Shown here one piece after another: positions 17,143 through 26,240 of a stretch of DNA of 48,553 nt. Under the pieces are notes generated by a model that was not told the DNA's origin, did not search any database, and saw only the letters and a program-made list of their open reading frames with translations. The stretch lies in NCBI RefSeq assembly GCF_003946385.1, contig NZ_RHOE01000014.1, forward strand, positions 1-48,553. The letters are read 5' to 3'. The position numbers were made by a program, and so were the translations under genes. Position 1 is the stretch's first letter, and the number at the start of each line of letters is the position of its first letter. Source of the DNA: Loigolactobacillus zhaoyuanensis (lineage in GTDB: Bacteria > Bacillota > Bacilli > Lactobacillales > Lactobacillaceae).

Positions 17143-18438
17143 ATGGATAAAGTATTAGTTGCCGCTGCGCGAGGATTGCACGGTACATTGACTGTTCCTG
17201 GCGATAAAAGCATTTCACATCGCAGTATTATGTTTGGGGCTTTAGCTAAGGGAACCACGATCATTGATCATTTTCTTTTTTCGGATGATTGTCGGCGCAC
17301 GTTGGCTGCTTTTCAAGCATTAGGCGTGCCGATCACAGTTGATGGCGAGCGCGTCACGATCACCGGTGTCGGCTTTGCTGGGCTGAAGGCACCACAACAA
17401 GCGCTTGATTTGGGTAATTCAGGGACATCGACCCGTTTGTTATTGGGTCTATTTAGTAAACAACCATTTCCGATTAAATTTTTTGGTGATGCTTCATTAA
17501 GTAAGCGGCCAATGAAGCGGGTGATCGCACCTTTAAGTAAAATGGGTGCCAAAATTCAGGCGACTGATACCGATTTTCTACCATTAACGATTGCGACTAA
17601 TACCACGTTACAACCTGTAGAAATGACGATCCCAGTAGCAAGCGCGCAAGTGAAAAGTGCGTTGATTTTTGCTGCATTGCAGGCCAATGGTACTTCAAAA
17701 CTAACTGAGCTTGCGCAAACCCGTGATCACACCGAACGGATGCTACGTCAATTTGGTGGTGAAATTGATAAAAATGGTCTAACCTTAACCATCAAACCAC
17801 AAAGCCAGTTTGTGGCGCAAAAATTCCGTGTCCCTGGTGATATGTCATCAGCTGCCTTTTTTGCTTTAGCAGCAACTTTGGTACCGAATAGTCAATTACG
17901 GTTAGCGCAAGTTGGGTTAAATAATACGCGAACTGGTTTTTTAGATGTATTAAGTCGCATGGGTGCTGATTTCCGCGTCGAAGATGTGGACTCCAAAACT
18001 GTTGAAGCCAGCGGCGATGTGATTGTGACTTCAAGCAAATTAAAAGCAACCACAGTTCATGGCGCTGAAATTGCTAACGTGATCGATGAAATTCCATTGA
18101 TTGCTTTAGCAGCGACCCAAGCTGAAGGTGTCACTGAAATTAGTGATGCTGCTGAATTGCGGGTCAAAGAAACTGATCGCATCGAAACCGTTGCGACTGA
18201 ATTACGTAAGCTTGGTGCCAATATCGAAACTAAGCCAGATGGGATGATCATTCATGGCCCGACACCGTTACGCGCGGTGACCAGTGATCGTGTTGATTCA
18301 CATGGTGATCACCGAATTGGTTTAATGTTAGCCGTTGCGGCGTTGCTCAGTAAAAGTCAGTTGACATTGACTGATGCTGCGGCGATCAATGTCTCGTATC
18401 CTAACTTTTTCACTGACTTAGAACAGGTGCTAGATTAA
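17143..18438 (+). CDS. aroA: 3-phosphoshikimate 1-carboxyvinyltransferase (EPSP synthase)
   Basis: It joins phosphoenolpyruvate and shikimate-3-phosphate to EPSP, the substrate of AroC next door. The 431-aa protein has the signatures PGDKSISHRS, LDLGNSGTSTRLLLG and RVKETDRI, all at the expected places, plus DSHGDHRIGL. LGNSGTSTR carries Ala-free G-T-S-T, as in class II-like enzymes of Gram-positives. AAAGGGAG precedes the ATG. Other shikimate genes are not in the window. Confidence 0.97.
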   Translation: MDKVLVAAARGLHGTLTVPGDKSISHRSIMFGALAKGTTIIDHFLFSDDCRRTLAAFQALGVPITVDGERVTITGVGFAGLKAPQQALDLGNSGTSTRLLLGLFSKQPFPIKFFGDASLSKRPMKRVIAPLSKMGAKIQATDTDFLPLTIATNTTLQPVEMTIPVASAQVKSALIFAALQANGTSKLTELAQTRDHTERMLRQFGGEIDKNGLTLTIKPQSQFVAQKFRVPGDMSSAAFFALAATLVPNSQLRLAQVGLNNTRTGFLDVLSRMGADFRVEDVDSKTVEASGDVIVTSSKLKATTVHGAEIANVIDEIPLIALAATQAEGVTEISDAAELRVKETDRIETVATELRKLGANIETKPDGMIIHGPTPLRAVTSDRVDSHGDHRIGLMLAVAALLSKSQLTLTDAAAINVSYPNFFTDLEQVLD

Positions 18439-18449
18439 AAATCCCATCA

Positions 18450-18463
18450 AGTAAACGTTTTCC
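18450..18463 (+). promoter_or_regulatory. Candidate catabolite-responsive element (cre) upstream of eno
   Basis: AGTAAACGTTTTCC matches 13 of 14 positions of the low-GC consensus WGWAARCGYTWWMA. It lies 130 bp before the enolase start and upstream of any likely -35, a position that usually goes with CcpA activation of glycolytic genes. Confidence 0.5.
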
Positions 18464-18595
18464 TTAACTTATTTTCAAAAAAGCAGGCATATTCAGTTGT
18501 TATTTGAAATATAAGATGATATCATTTTAAATGAATGTGGGCGTGGTGTCGCCCGATTAATCACACCGATAATCACTCAAGGAGGGACATATTAA

Positions 18596-19888
18596 ATGTC
18601 TAAATCAGTAGTAATTGAAAGTGTTAAAGCACGCGAAGTCTTTGATTCCCGCGGTAACCCAACGGTCGAAGCTGACGTTGTTTTAACTGACGGTACTTTG
18701 GGCCGTGCATCCGTTCCATCAGGTGCTTCAACAGGTGAATTAGAAGCAACTGAATTACGTGATGGTGGTAGCCGTCTTTTAGGTAAAGGCGTTAGCAAAG
18801 CCGTTAACAATGTTAACACTGAGATCAATGATGCCTTGAAGGGTGTTTCACCATATAACCAAGCTGAAATTGATCAAATCATGATCGACTTGGATGGTAC
18901 ACCTAACAAAGCTCGTTTGGGTGCCAACGCTATCTTAGGCGTTTCAATGGCAACTGCACGTGCTGCTGCACTTTCATTGGATACACCATTGTATCGTTAT
19001 TTGGGCGGGGTAAACATTGAATTACCACAAACATTCCATAACGTTATCAATGGTGGTGCACATGCCGACAACGGTATCGACTTCCAAGAATTCATGATCA
19101 CACCAATTAAGAAGACCAGCTTCCGTGACGGTATTGAAAAAATTGCCGACACTTACCATACTTTGAAAAAGGTATTGGAAGAAGCAGGTTTCCAAACTGG
19201 CTTAGGCGACGAAGGTGGCTTTGCTCCTGATTTGAAGTCAACTGACGAAGCAGTTACAATGCTTTACAAAGCAATTGAACAAGCTGGTTACGTACCTGGT
19301 GAAGATATCGGTATCGCACTTGATGCTGCTTCATCAGAATTCTATGATCAAGAAACTGGTATCTACACATTTGAAGGCAACACTTTCAATGCTGACCAAT
19401 TACGTGATTACTATGTCAATGACTTATTGAAGAAATTCCCAGCAATCATTTCAATCGAAGATCCATTCTCCGAAAATGACTGGGACAACTTTGCTAAGTT
19501 CACCGAAGAAGTTGGCGACCGCGTTCAATTAGTTGGTGACGATATCTTCGTTACTAACCCTTCAATCTTCCGCAAGGGGATCAAGAAGGGCGTAGCTAAC
19601 TCGATCTTAATCAAATTAAACCAAATCGGTACAGTTACTGAATCAATCGAAGCAATTCGTTTGGCTAAGAACAATGGCTACACAACTATGATCTCACATC
19701 GTTCAGGCGAAACTGAAGATACATTTGTTGCTGACTTTGCCGTTGCCGTTTCTGGTGGCGAATTGAAGACTGGTGCTATGGCACGTTCAGAACGCGTTGC
19801 GAAATATAACCAATTATTACGCATCGAAGAAGAACTTAATGGCCAAGCACACGTTGCTCATTTCCCACACAACGTTGATTTTGACTAA
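18596..19888 (+). CDS. eno: Enolase (phosphopyruvate hydratase)
   Basis: It interconverts 2-phosphoglycerate and phosphoenolpyruvate in glycolysis; Mg2+-dependent. The 430-aa product shows [25 protein letters not shown], the catalytic-loop [22 protein letters not shown] and the family signature [14 protein letters not shown], then SHRSGETED. Codon choice is strongly biased, as expected for a highly expressed gene. AAGGAGG precedes the ATG. It is a single-gene unit, not joined to gap-pgk-tpi. Confidence 0.98.
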   Translation: MSKSVVIESVKAREVFDSRGNPTVEADVVLTDGTLGRASVPSGASTGELEATELRDGGSRLLGKGVSKAVNNVNTEINDALKGVSPYNQAEIDQIMIDLDGTPNKARLGANAILGVSMATARAAALSLDTPLYRYLGGVNIELPQTFHNVINGGAHADNGIDFQEFMITPIKKTSFRDGIEKIADTYHTLKKVLEEAGFQTGLGDEGGFAPDLKSTDEAVTMLYKAIEQAGYVPGEDIGIALDAASSEFYDQETGIYTFEGNTFNADQLRDYYVNDLLKKFPAIISIEDPFSENDWDNFAKFTEEVGDRVQLVGDDIFVTNPSIFRKGIKKGVANSILIKLNQIGTVTESIEAIRLAKNNGYTTMISHRSGETEDTFVADFAVAVSGGELKTGAMARSERVAKYNQLLRIEEELNGQAHVAHFPHNVDFD

Positions 19889-19902
19889 TATTAATAAATC
19901 GA

Positions 19903-19939
19903 TAAACAGGATCACCTTTTAGGCGATTCTGTTTTTTTT
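19903..19939 (+). terminator. Terminator of eno
   Basis: AAACAGGATCACC pairs with GGCGATTCTGTTT, with G-U and one A-C, and is followed by five more T. Confidence 0.8.
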
Positions 19940-19948
19940 ATAGCAATA

Positions 19949-19972
19949 TTGAACGTTAAAATTAACGTTCAA
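19949..19972. repeat. Perfect 11-bp inverted repeat upstream of gdhA
   Basis: TTGAACGTTAA (19949-19959) and TTAACGTTCAA (19962-19972) are exact complements with only two bases between. It sits just past the eno terminator and about 63 bp before the gdhA -35. It has no U-tract and is too short-looped for an RNA hairpin, so a protein-binding operator is the better reading. It does not match GlnR or CodY boxes. Confidence 0.6.
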
Positions 19973-19987
19973 GGAAGTGGGGTAGGT

Positions 19988-21480
<1,493 letters not shown>

Positions 21481-21481
21481 C

Positions 21482-22321
21482 ATGACTTTACCGCAGCAAG
21501 TTCTGATCAGCCAAGATTTATCTTGCGTTGGGCAGGTTTCATTAGGGGTGGCGTTACCGATCGTGGCTGCATTAGGCCTACAACCCGCCGTGTTACCGAC
21601 TGCGTTATTGTCGACGCACACTGGTGGCTTTGGTGACAATACTTATCTCGATTTGAGCCAAGAAATGGAGCGCATCATTGGCCATTGGCAAACGCTGGAT
21701 CTACGCTTCGCGGGATTATATTTTGGTTATTTAGGTCAGGCAGCGTTACCGGTGATAGAACATCATTTGCAGCAGCTAGCAGCTCCAGCAGCTAAAATCA
21801 TGCTTGATCCAGTGATGGGTGATCATGGCCAGCTTTATCGCGGCTTTGATCAGGCTTATGTGGGTAAAATGCGTCATTTGGTGCGGCGCGCAACGGTGGT
21901 GACGCCAAATGTTACTGAAGCGCGTTTATTATTAGATCAAGCACAGGATCAACAGCCACTGACTGCAGTGGCGGCAGCTGAATTAGCACAAGCAGTTAGT
22001 GAACAGCTAGCAGTGCCGAACGTTATTTTAACTGGTGTCCCGTTAGTCGATGGCCAGCTTGGTGTGTTCGGTTTTACTCAACAAAAGGCGTGGCGTTGGC
22101 AAACGGTCCAATTACCAGGGCACTATTTTGGCACGGGGGATATTTTTGCTAGTGTTTGTTTTGGCTTGTGGCTCCAAGGTCAGACCTTACAAACGGCTAG
22201 CCAGCACGCCATGATCTTTGTACAACAAGCAATTCAACGCACAACTGCTGCGGCAACAGATATTCGTTTTGGTGTTGATTATGCTGCTGGTTTGCATGAA
22301 CTTTTAGCAACTTTAGTTTAA
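21482..22321 (+). CDS. pdxK: Pyridoxal/pyridoxamine kinase
   Basis: A ribokinase-fold kinase that phosphorylates B6 vitamers. The 279-aa protein begins with VLISQDLSCVGQVSLGVALP, where the conserved histidine/serine of the substrate pocket region would be. It has LLSTHTGGFGDNTY, the typical PdxK/PdxY block, IMLDPVMGDHGQLY, TPNVTEARLLL and the anion-hole GHYFGTGDIFAS (usual GTGD). ATG 21482 is 1 bp after the gdhA stop, so translation is probably coupled. The family can also include HMP kinases (ThiD); the STHTGG block favours pyridoxal kinase. Confidence 0.88.
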   Translation: MTLPQQVLISQDLSCVGQVSLGVALPIVAALGLQPAVLPTALLSTHTGGFGDNTYLDLSQEMERIIGHWQTLDLRFAGLYFGYLGQAALPVIEHHLQQLAAPAAKIMLDPVMGDHGQLYRGFDQAYVGKMRHLVRRATVVTPNVTEARLLLDQAQDQQPLTAVAAAELAQAVSEQLAVPNVILTGVPLVDGQLGVFGFTQQKAWRWQTVQLPGHYFGTGDIFASVCFGLWLQGQTLQTASQHAMIFVQQAIQRTTAAATDIRFGVDYAAGLHELLATLV

Positions 22322-22362
22322 GCTACAGCTTTGTTCAGCAGTATAATAAAATAAATAAGTTG

Positions 22363-22402
22363 AGGGCTGCGGTATAACTTTACTGCAACCCTTTATTTTT
22401 AG
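22363..22402 (+). terminator. Terminator or attenuator between pdxK and the ECF S component
   Basis: AGGGCTGCGGTA and TACTGCAACCCT form a 12-bp stem with two G-U pairs and a 6-nt loop, then TTATTTTT. A TATAAT (22342-22347) just before it could start a new transcript that would run through the stem, so an attenuator role cannot be excluded. Confidence 0.65.
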
Positions 22403-22414
22403 GGGAGATTACAA

Positions 22415-22969
22415 ATGCAACAATCAAGAAATACTTTACGGGCAATTATTTTAACTGGTTTATTTGCAGCAATTATTTTTATTGGTATCTCGTTGTTAAG
22501 AATTCCGATACCGGCCTTAGTGGGACGGCCATTTATTCACTTCGGTAATGCATTAACTGTATTAGCAATTTTATTTTTAGGTGGTCGTAATGGGGCCTTT
22601 GCTGGTATCATTGGACTTGGCGGCTTTGATCTGCTAAATGGTTATGCGGCAACATCGTGGTTGACTGCACTAGAAGTCATTGTGGTGGCAGTGGTGGTTA
22701 ATACTGGTTTTAAACTTTTTCGTTATGATGACCGAGTTAGTCATATCGTCACACTTGGCATTGTTGCGGGTATAACCAAAATTTTCACGACGTATGCAGT
22801 TTCGATCGTAGAAGCATTAATGGTGGGCACTTCCTTTAAAGTCGCATTGATCAATTCGTTCCTTAGTTTACCAGCGACCGTGATTAATTCGATCTCCACT
22901 GCTATTATTGTGCCAATACTATATTTTGCTTTACGCGGCAGTCTGCGCGGCATTCAGCGGCGAGCATAG
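22415..22969 (+). CDS. ECF transporter S component, probably for a B6 vitamer
   Basis: A 184-aa membrane protein with about six hydrophobic segments. RPFIHFGNALTVLAILFLGG followed by GAFAGIIGLGGFDLLNGYA is the pattern of substrate-binding S components that dock onto the shared EcfA/A'/T energising module. Position next to pyridoxal kinase suggests pyridoxine or related uptake (PdxU-type); hydroxymethylpyrimidine is the main alternative. GGGGAG precedes the ATG. The ECF energising genes are not in the window, as expected for the group II arrangement. Confidence 0.8.
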   Translation: MQQSRNTLRAIILTGLFAAIIFIGISLLRIPIPALVGRPFIHFGNALTVLAILFLGGRNGAFAGIIGLGGFDLLNGYAATSWLTALEVIVVAVVVNTGFKLFRYDDRVSHIVTLGIVAGITKIFTTYAVSIVEALMVGTSFKVALINSFLSLPATVINSISTAIIVPILYFALRGSLRGIQRRA

Positions 22970-23000
22970 GTTTGAAAAATTAAATTAGGAGGTGGCTTTG

Positions 23001-23573
23001 TTGCCACAGCGTTTATTCGTGATCACCGGAGCAACTGGAACGGGAAAAACAACGGTTAGTCAATACTTGACTGAATATTATCAGATTCCGCGTGTGATCA
23101 CCCATACTACGCGGCCACCGCGTTCTAATGAACAAAATGGCGGGGCGTATTATTTTGAAACTCAAAATAGTTTTTTTACGAAGCACTATATTGAATACGT
23201 TAAATATGCCGATTACTATTATGGTTCTTCACGTGAAGCAATCACGGCTGCTTGGACCAAATGTCCTTACGCCAGCATTGTTTTGGATACCAAAGGCGCC
23301 GTTACCTATGTAGAAACATTAGGTACGCAAGTGATTCCGTTATTTCTGACGGTTAAACAACCAGCTGCGTTGATCGCACGTTTAACTAAGCGCGGAGATC
23401 AGCAGGAAATGATCACGCAACGAGTAGCTAGTGCAGAGTACAAGCGTGATCTGGCGATACCGCCGCAATTATTAGGACAGGCACAAGTGATCGTTAACGA
23501 TGATTGGTCGGCAGCCAAGCGACAACTTGATCAAATAATGCAAGATTATGGTATAGAAAAAAACGCTGACTAA
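23001..23573 (+). CDS. Guanylate-kinase-like P-loop protein
   Basis: The 190-aa product has Walker A GATGTGKTT and HTTRPPRSNEQNGGAYYF, a diverged form of the GMP-binding TTRxPRxGExxGxxYxF, then YYYGSS where Gmk has YYGT. The acidic VLDTKGA replaces the usual LEIDVQGA, and the lid (RLTKRGD) is short. It is therefore a divergent paralogue and probably not the essential guanylate kinase. TTG 23001 lies 8 nt from AGGAGG; a GTG at 22992 overlaps the site. It is 31 bp after the S component gene and likely co-transcribed. Confidence 0.75.
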   Translation: MPQRLFVITGATGTGKTTVSQYLTEYYQIPRVITHTTRPPRSNEQNGGAYYFETQNSFFTKHYIEYVKYADYYYGSSREAITAAWTKCPYASIVLDTKGAVTYVETLGTQVIPLFLTVKQPAALIARLTKRGDQQEMITQRVASAEYKRDLAIPPQLLGQAQVIVNDDWSAAKRQLDQIMQDYGIEKNAD

Positions 23574-23600
23574 GTTAGAAAACTTAGTCAGCGTTTTTGA
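23561..23600. terminator. Bidirectional terminator overlapping a stop codon
   Basis: A perfect 16-bp stem (23561-23576 with 23581-23596) with loop AGAA, preceded by AAAAA and followed by TT. The left arm contains the stop codon of the kinase-like gene. It also serves the convergent 63-aa gene. Confidence 0.9.
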
Positions 23601-23610
23601 CGTTAATTAG

Positions 23611-23802
23611 TTAGGCCGTTTGATCGGCATGATTAAGGGTCACGGGTTGATGTGCTTGTAACGCTAATTTACGTACCGCTTCATCAATAGTGACACCACT
23701 AGCAACTTGTTCAGGATGTTGCTTCGAAGTTGCATAGAAAATCTGTTGATCAGTGTCTAATGAGATCCGATACCAACTATTACTAAAATTACCAAATTTC
23801 AT
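23611..23802 (-). CDS. Small hypothetical protein, 63 aa
   Basis: I do not recognise this as a named family. It starts MKFGNFSNSWYRISLDTDQQ and has the segment ASGVTIDEAVRKLALQAHQP, which looks like a short helix; it has no membrane segment and no cysteine. The alternating WYRISLD/QIFYATSK pattern suggests a small beta-alpha fold, perhaps related to HicB-like or DUF-type small domains, but I would not assign it. AAGGAGG lies at ideal spacing. The long structured leader upstream implies tight expression control. Confidence 0.75.
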   Translation of the reverse strand: MKFGNFSNSWYRISLDTDQQIFYATSKQHPEQVASGVTIDEAVRKLALQAHQPVTLNHADQTA

Positions 23803-23919
23803 GGTGTATACCTCCTTGGTTCAAGGAAAAAGTCCTTGTGAGTTAGTCCCAACAACTCAAGCAAGAAGTTGTTGGTGACTAAGATGTTACGTTACTTTCT
23901 GTAACGCCCAGCACGTTCT
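23803..23919 (-). promoter_or_regulatory. Structured 5' leader with competing hairpins at the ribosome binding site
   Basis: On the minus strand the leader holds, in order: CGTTAC/GTAACG (23907-23891); a 15-bp stem with one bulge (23883-23844); then three six-base blocks CAAGGA (23839-23834), TCCTTG (23828-23823) and CAAGGA (23818-23813). The middle block can pair with either neighbour. Pairing with the last block buries the AAGGAGG of the 63-aa gene; pairing with the first frees it. This is the layout of a translational RNA switch. The ligand or trigger is unknown and it matches no riboswitch class I know. Confidence 0.5.
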
Positions 23920-23924
23920 AAACA

Positions 23925-23953
23925 GTCTACAACCAAAATGAATATTACGCAAG
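23925..23953 (-). promoter_or_regulatory. Promoter of the 63-aa gene
   Basis: On the minus strand TTGCGT (23953-23948) and TAGACT (23930-23925) are 17 bp apart. The start would fall near 23919, giving a leader of about 117 nt. Confidence 0.55.
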
Positions 23954-24486
23954 AACTTAGCTCAAAATTATTTTTGCGGATGATCACATTGTTCTGCTTT
24001 TTTGTAAACGGTTAACGTAACAGCTTACATCATAGTTTACAATATTGATTTATGATTAGCAAGTGAAACGCAACACAAATTTTAATAACTGGTAGTGGCA
24101 AATACATAAGTAATAACGAAACGATATAGCTGATTTTTTTCACAAGTTATTTTTTATGGAAACCTTTGAAAAATGTGTGTTTTTTTCCATTTTCGTTTTC
24201 AATCAGTTGACTTGCACCTTGGCCGGCATATGCTAAAATAGTTATAAGAACAAATGTTCAACAACGCCAATTAGAAAGTTGGTCAGCAGCGGATTTTTAA
24301 GCTTTTTAGTTTAATTTAAGCTAGGATGATTAGGATAAGACTATTATGAACTAAAAGTAGCACCGCCGTGACGATTAAATTTGAATCATAAATTTTAGTA
24401 ATTCTTTAGCATAACAACGCGCAATGTTAGACAAGATATGGTTTAATAAAATATTAGAAGATCAATAAAGTAGAGGAGACTTTTAC
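23954..24486. other. Gene-free stretch with a candidate promoter and LexA-like core
   Basis: No gene is seen. TTGCAC (24212-24217) and TAAAAT (24234-24239) are 16 bp apart on the plus strand. GAACAAATGTTC (24248-24259), the core of a LexA box lacking the outer C and G, lies where transcription would start. TGTAAACGGTTAAC (24003-24016) matches 12 of 14 cre positions. The transcript would carry a leader of over 220 nt before the gene at 24487. Confidence 0.4.
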
Positions 24487-24927
24487 ATGGCTTATCGAAC
24501 ACCGCCATTTATCACCCCATTTGCGATCGTATCGATCGTTTTAGGCTTAGCCGCGACGAATGTAGTGGCAGATAAGGTTGCACCTGTCAAAAGTAAAACT
24601 GAGCAGACTAGCCAAGTTGATAGTAGCTCAGCGGTCACTAGCGGTTCCAGTAGTATCCGCCAAAGTAGCTCGTCACGACCGGAAAGCAGCCAATCAGTTG
24701 CGGAAAGTAGTGTGCAGGAATCAACTGACGATAATACGCAACAAACAACACCGTCTGCTGGCTCACAGTCAACCACGCAGAATAGTCAAAGTACGACTGC
24801 GGACTCTTCAAGTACAACAGCTAATTCAAGTTCTGCTGCTGGTACATCGTCTGCCACTAGTACTTCCGGAAGTACAGCAACCGGAACGACTGGTACAGCC
24901 ACGACGGATAATACGACGACTGAATAA
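24487..24927 (+). CDS. Ser/Thr-rich exported or membrane-anchored protein
   Basis: A 146-aa protein with one N-terminal hydrophobic segment (PFAIVSIVLGLAATNVVA), cleavable or an anchor, followed by about 115 residues that are mainly Ser, Thr, Gln and Ala. Such low-complexity tails are typical of cell-wall-spanning stalks and are likely glycosylated in lactobacilli. There is no LPxTG motif. GAGGAG precedes the ATG. It lies 14 bp before the next gene and the two form an operon; function unknown. Confidence 0.75.
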   Translation: MAYRTPPFITPFAIVSIVLGLAATNVVADKVAPVKSKTEQTSQVDSSSAVTSGSSSIRQSSSSRPESSQSVAESSVQESTDDNTQQTTPSAGSQSTTQNSQSTTADSSSTTANSSSAAGTSSATSTSGSTATGTTGTATTDNTTTE

Positions 24928-24941
24928 TTGGAGGTGATTGA

Positions 24942-25871
24942 GTGTTATCATTGCTAGATATGTTGAATCATTATTTAGGTTACTTCAACATGAACGTTAA
25001 ATTAAAAAATCGCGTCTATACAGCCATCGGCATTGCTGGTGTAATTTATCTAGGTTATTTGGCGATCAACTTTATTCGGCTAGGTGCTTGGACACGCGGA
25101 ATTTTGTTTTTACTTATCTTTTTAGTATTAGTCTATTTTGTGACGTTAAATGTGATTTATTATTTCACGACCAAAACGGCTAAATTTGACATTTCACCTA
25201 AAATTGAAAAAGTATTGGGTGGTCGGCCAGCAGGTGCTGCTGATGATCCAATGCTTGGTGGCAAGCACACTGCTCAAGCAACAAAAGTTATGCCTGCAGC
25301 TGGCTTATTTCATGAACAGAGTTTGCTACCAGCTAAACTAACTGTTGATGCGAGCCAACAGGCAAACATTGAGCAAGTGGTCGATGGGCTAGTGGCAAGC
25401 AATTATTTACAATTAGATTATGCTGGTCACTCTGATGAACAAATCTATCAAGCTGCTCAAGCCTCGGGGCAACCAGTTTATGCAGTTGGTGAAGGGGTGC
25501 AACTGCCTTTTTATGAATTACGTGAAGCGCAGGGCCGTTATCTGGTTTACGCAGGGCGTAATGCAATCGACAGTTTACCAGTTGGTGAAGTGACTGAAGT
25601 TGGTTTAATGCCAACTAAGCAGGCCGCTGCCAAATACCAAATTGTTTTGGCTAGCGCCCAGCTAACTGGCGGTCCGAATAAAATTGCCGGTCGTTCTGGA
25701 GCTGTTGCTGGGAGCGCACCTTTTCAATTGATCGTCCAAGTGGCGTATAAAGATCCAAACGCAACTGTAACCAGTACGCCAGTGGATAGCAGCGCTACAA
25801 ATATGGGACCACGAGCGACTACAGCAACTGAATCATCTGAATCGACCAGAATGTCGCGACGTAATCGCTGA
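24942..25871 (+). CDS. Two-TM membrane protein of unknown function (possibly DUF6681)
   Basis: The 309-aa product opens LSLLDMLNHYLGYFNMNVKL and has two hydrophobic segments (about residues 27-45 and 50-75). A soluble part of about 200 residues follows and a Ser/Thr-rich, basic tail ending RMSRRNR. I recall this N-terminal pattern as a lactobacillus-specific conserved family, probably DUF6681, without known function. The GTG at 24942 has GGAGG upstream. It shares a transcript with the Ser/Thr-rich protein, suggesting a cell-envelope role; that is inference. Confidence 0.75.
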   Translation: MLSLLDMLNHYLGYFNMNVKLKNRVYTAIGIAGVIYLGYLAINFIRLGAWTRGILFLLIFLVLVYFVTLNVIYYFTTKTAKFDISPKIEKVLGGRPAGAADDPMLGGKHTAQATKVMPAAGLFHEQSLLPAKLTVDASQQANIEQVVDGLVASNYLQLDYAGHSDEQIYQAAQASGQPVYAVGEGVQLPFYELREAQGRYLVYAGRNAIDSLPVGEVTEVGLMPTKQAAAKYQIVLASAQLTGGPNKIAGRSGAVAGSAPFQLIVQVAYKDPNATVTSTPVDSSATNMGPRATTATESSESTRMSRRNR

Positions 25872-25878
25872 TTTTTGG

Positions 25879-25919
25879 GGGCTGTGGCATAAGTGAACTT
25901 ATGCCGCAGTCCTATTTTT
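25879..25919 (+). terminator. Terminator of the two-gene envelope operon
   Basis: GGGCTGTGGCATAAG pairs with CTTATGCCGCAGTCC, with G-U pairs, and is followed by TATTTTTA. Confidence 0.85.
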
Positions 25920-26135
25920 ATTGCCAAATATTGTCATTTAAACGGCTTAAGGGACACTTTTTTTACTGGCATCGCTTATTGACGGTTTCTAATAAAAAGG
26001 TTAAGCTTAAATTAAAATGAGCTAATAATTAATCGCCTATGACTATTTTGTTAAGGTACCGTATAAGTCGGTCAGAAGTTACTGTCGAAATATAGTTAAG
26101 GCGAGTATTGTTGTGGTCAATGGTGCGACTGGGTC
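25920..26135. other. Gene-free stretch between two terminators
   Basis: No open frame with a ribosome binding site and no convincing promoter was found. The stretch lies between the terminator of the upstream operon and a second one at 26136, so a short transcript could be made here, or the ldhD leader could begin here. Confidence 0.35.
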
Positions 26136-26168
26136 AAACTCACGGCGTTGATGCTGTGAGTTTTTATT
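26136..26168 (+). terminator. Second terminator-like hairpin upstream of the dehydrogenase gene
   Basis: AAACTCAC (26136-26143) pairs with GTGAGTTT (26156-26163) and is followed by TTATTTATTT. It lies 73 bp before the next start with no gene in front of it, so it may be an attenuator or end a small RNA. Confidence 0.6.
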
Positions 26169-26240
26169 TATTTGATCTAGGATTATTAGCTTAAAATGAT
26201 CAGTTTTGTAGTTGCAAAATAAGTTAACGGAGGAATTTAA

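Noticed and set aside
24003-24016. cre site at 24003
   Set aside because: 12 of 14 matches in AT-rich sequence is expected by chance and it is over 450 bp from the plus-strand gene; noted only within the region entry.
24578-24937. Overlapping 119-aa frame rich in Arg, Gln and Val
   Set aside because: It is a shadow of the Ser/Thr-rich gene in another frame; the repetitive codons of that gene keep the other frames open. No binding site.
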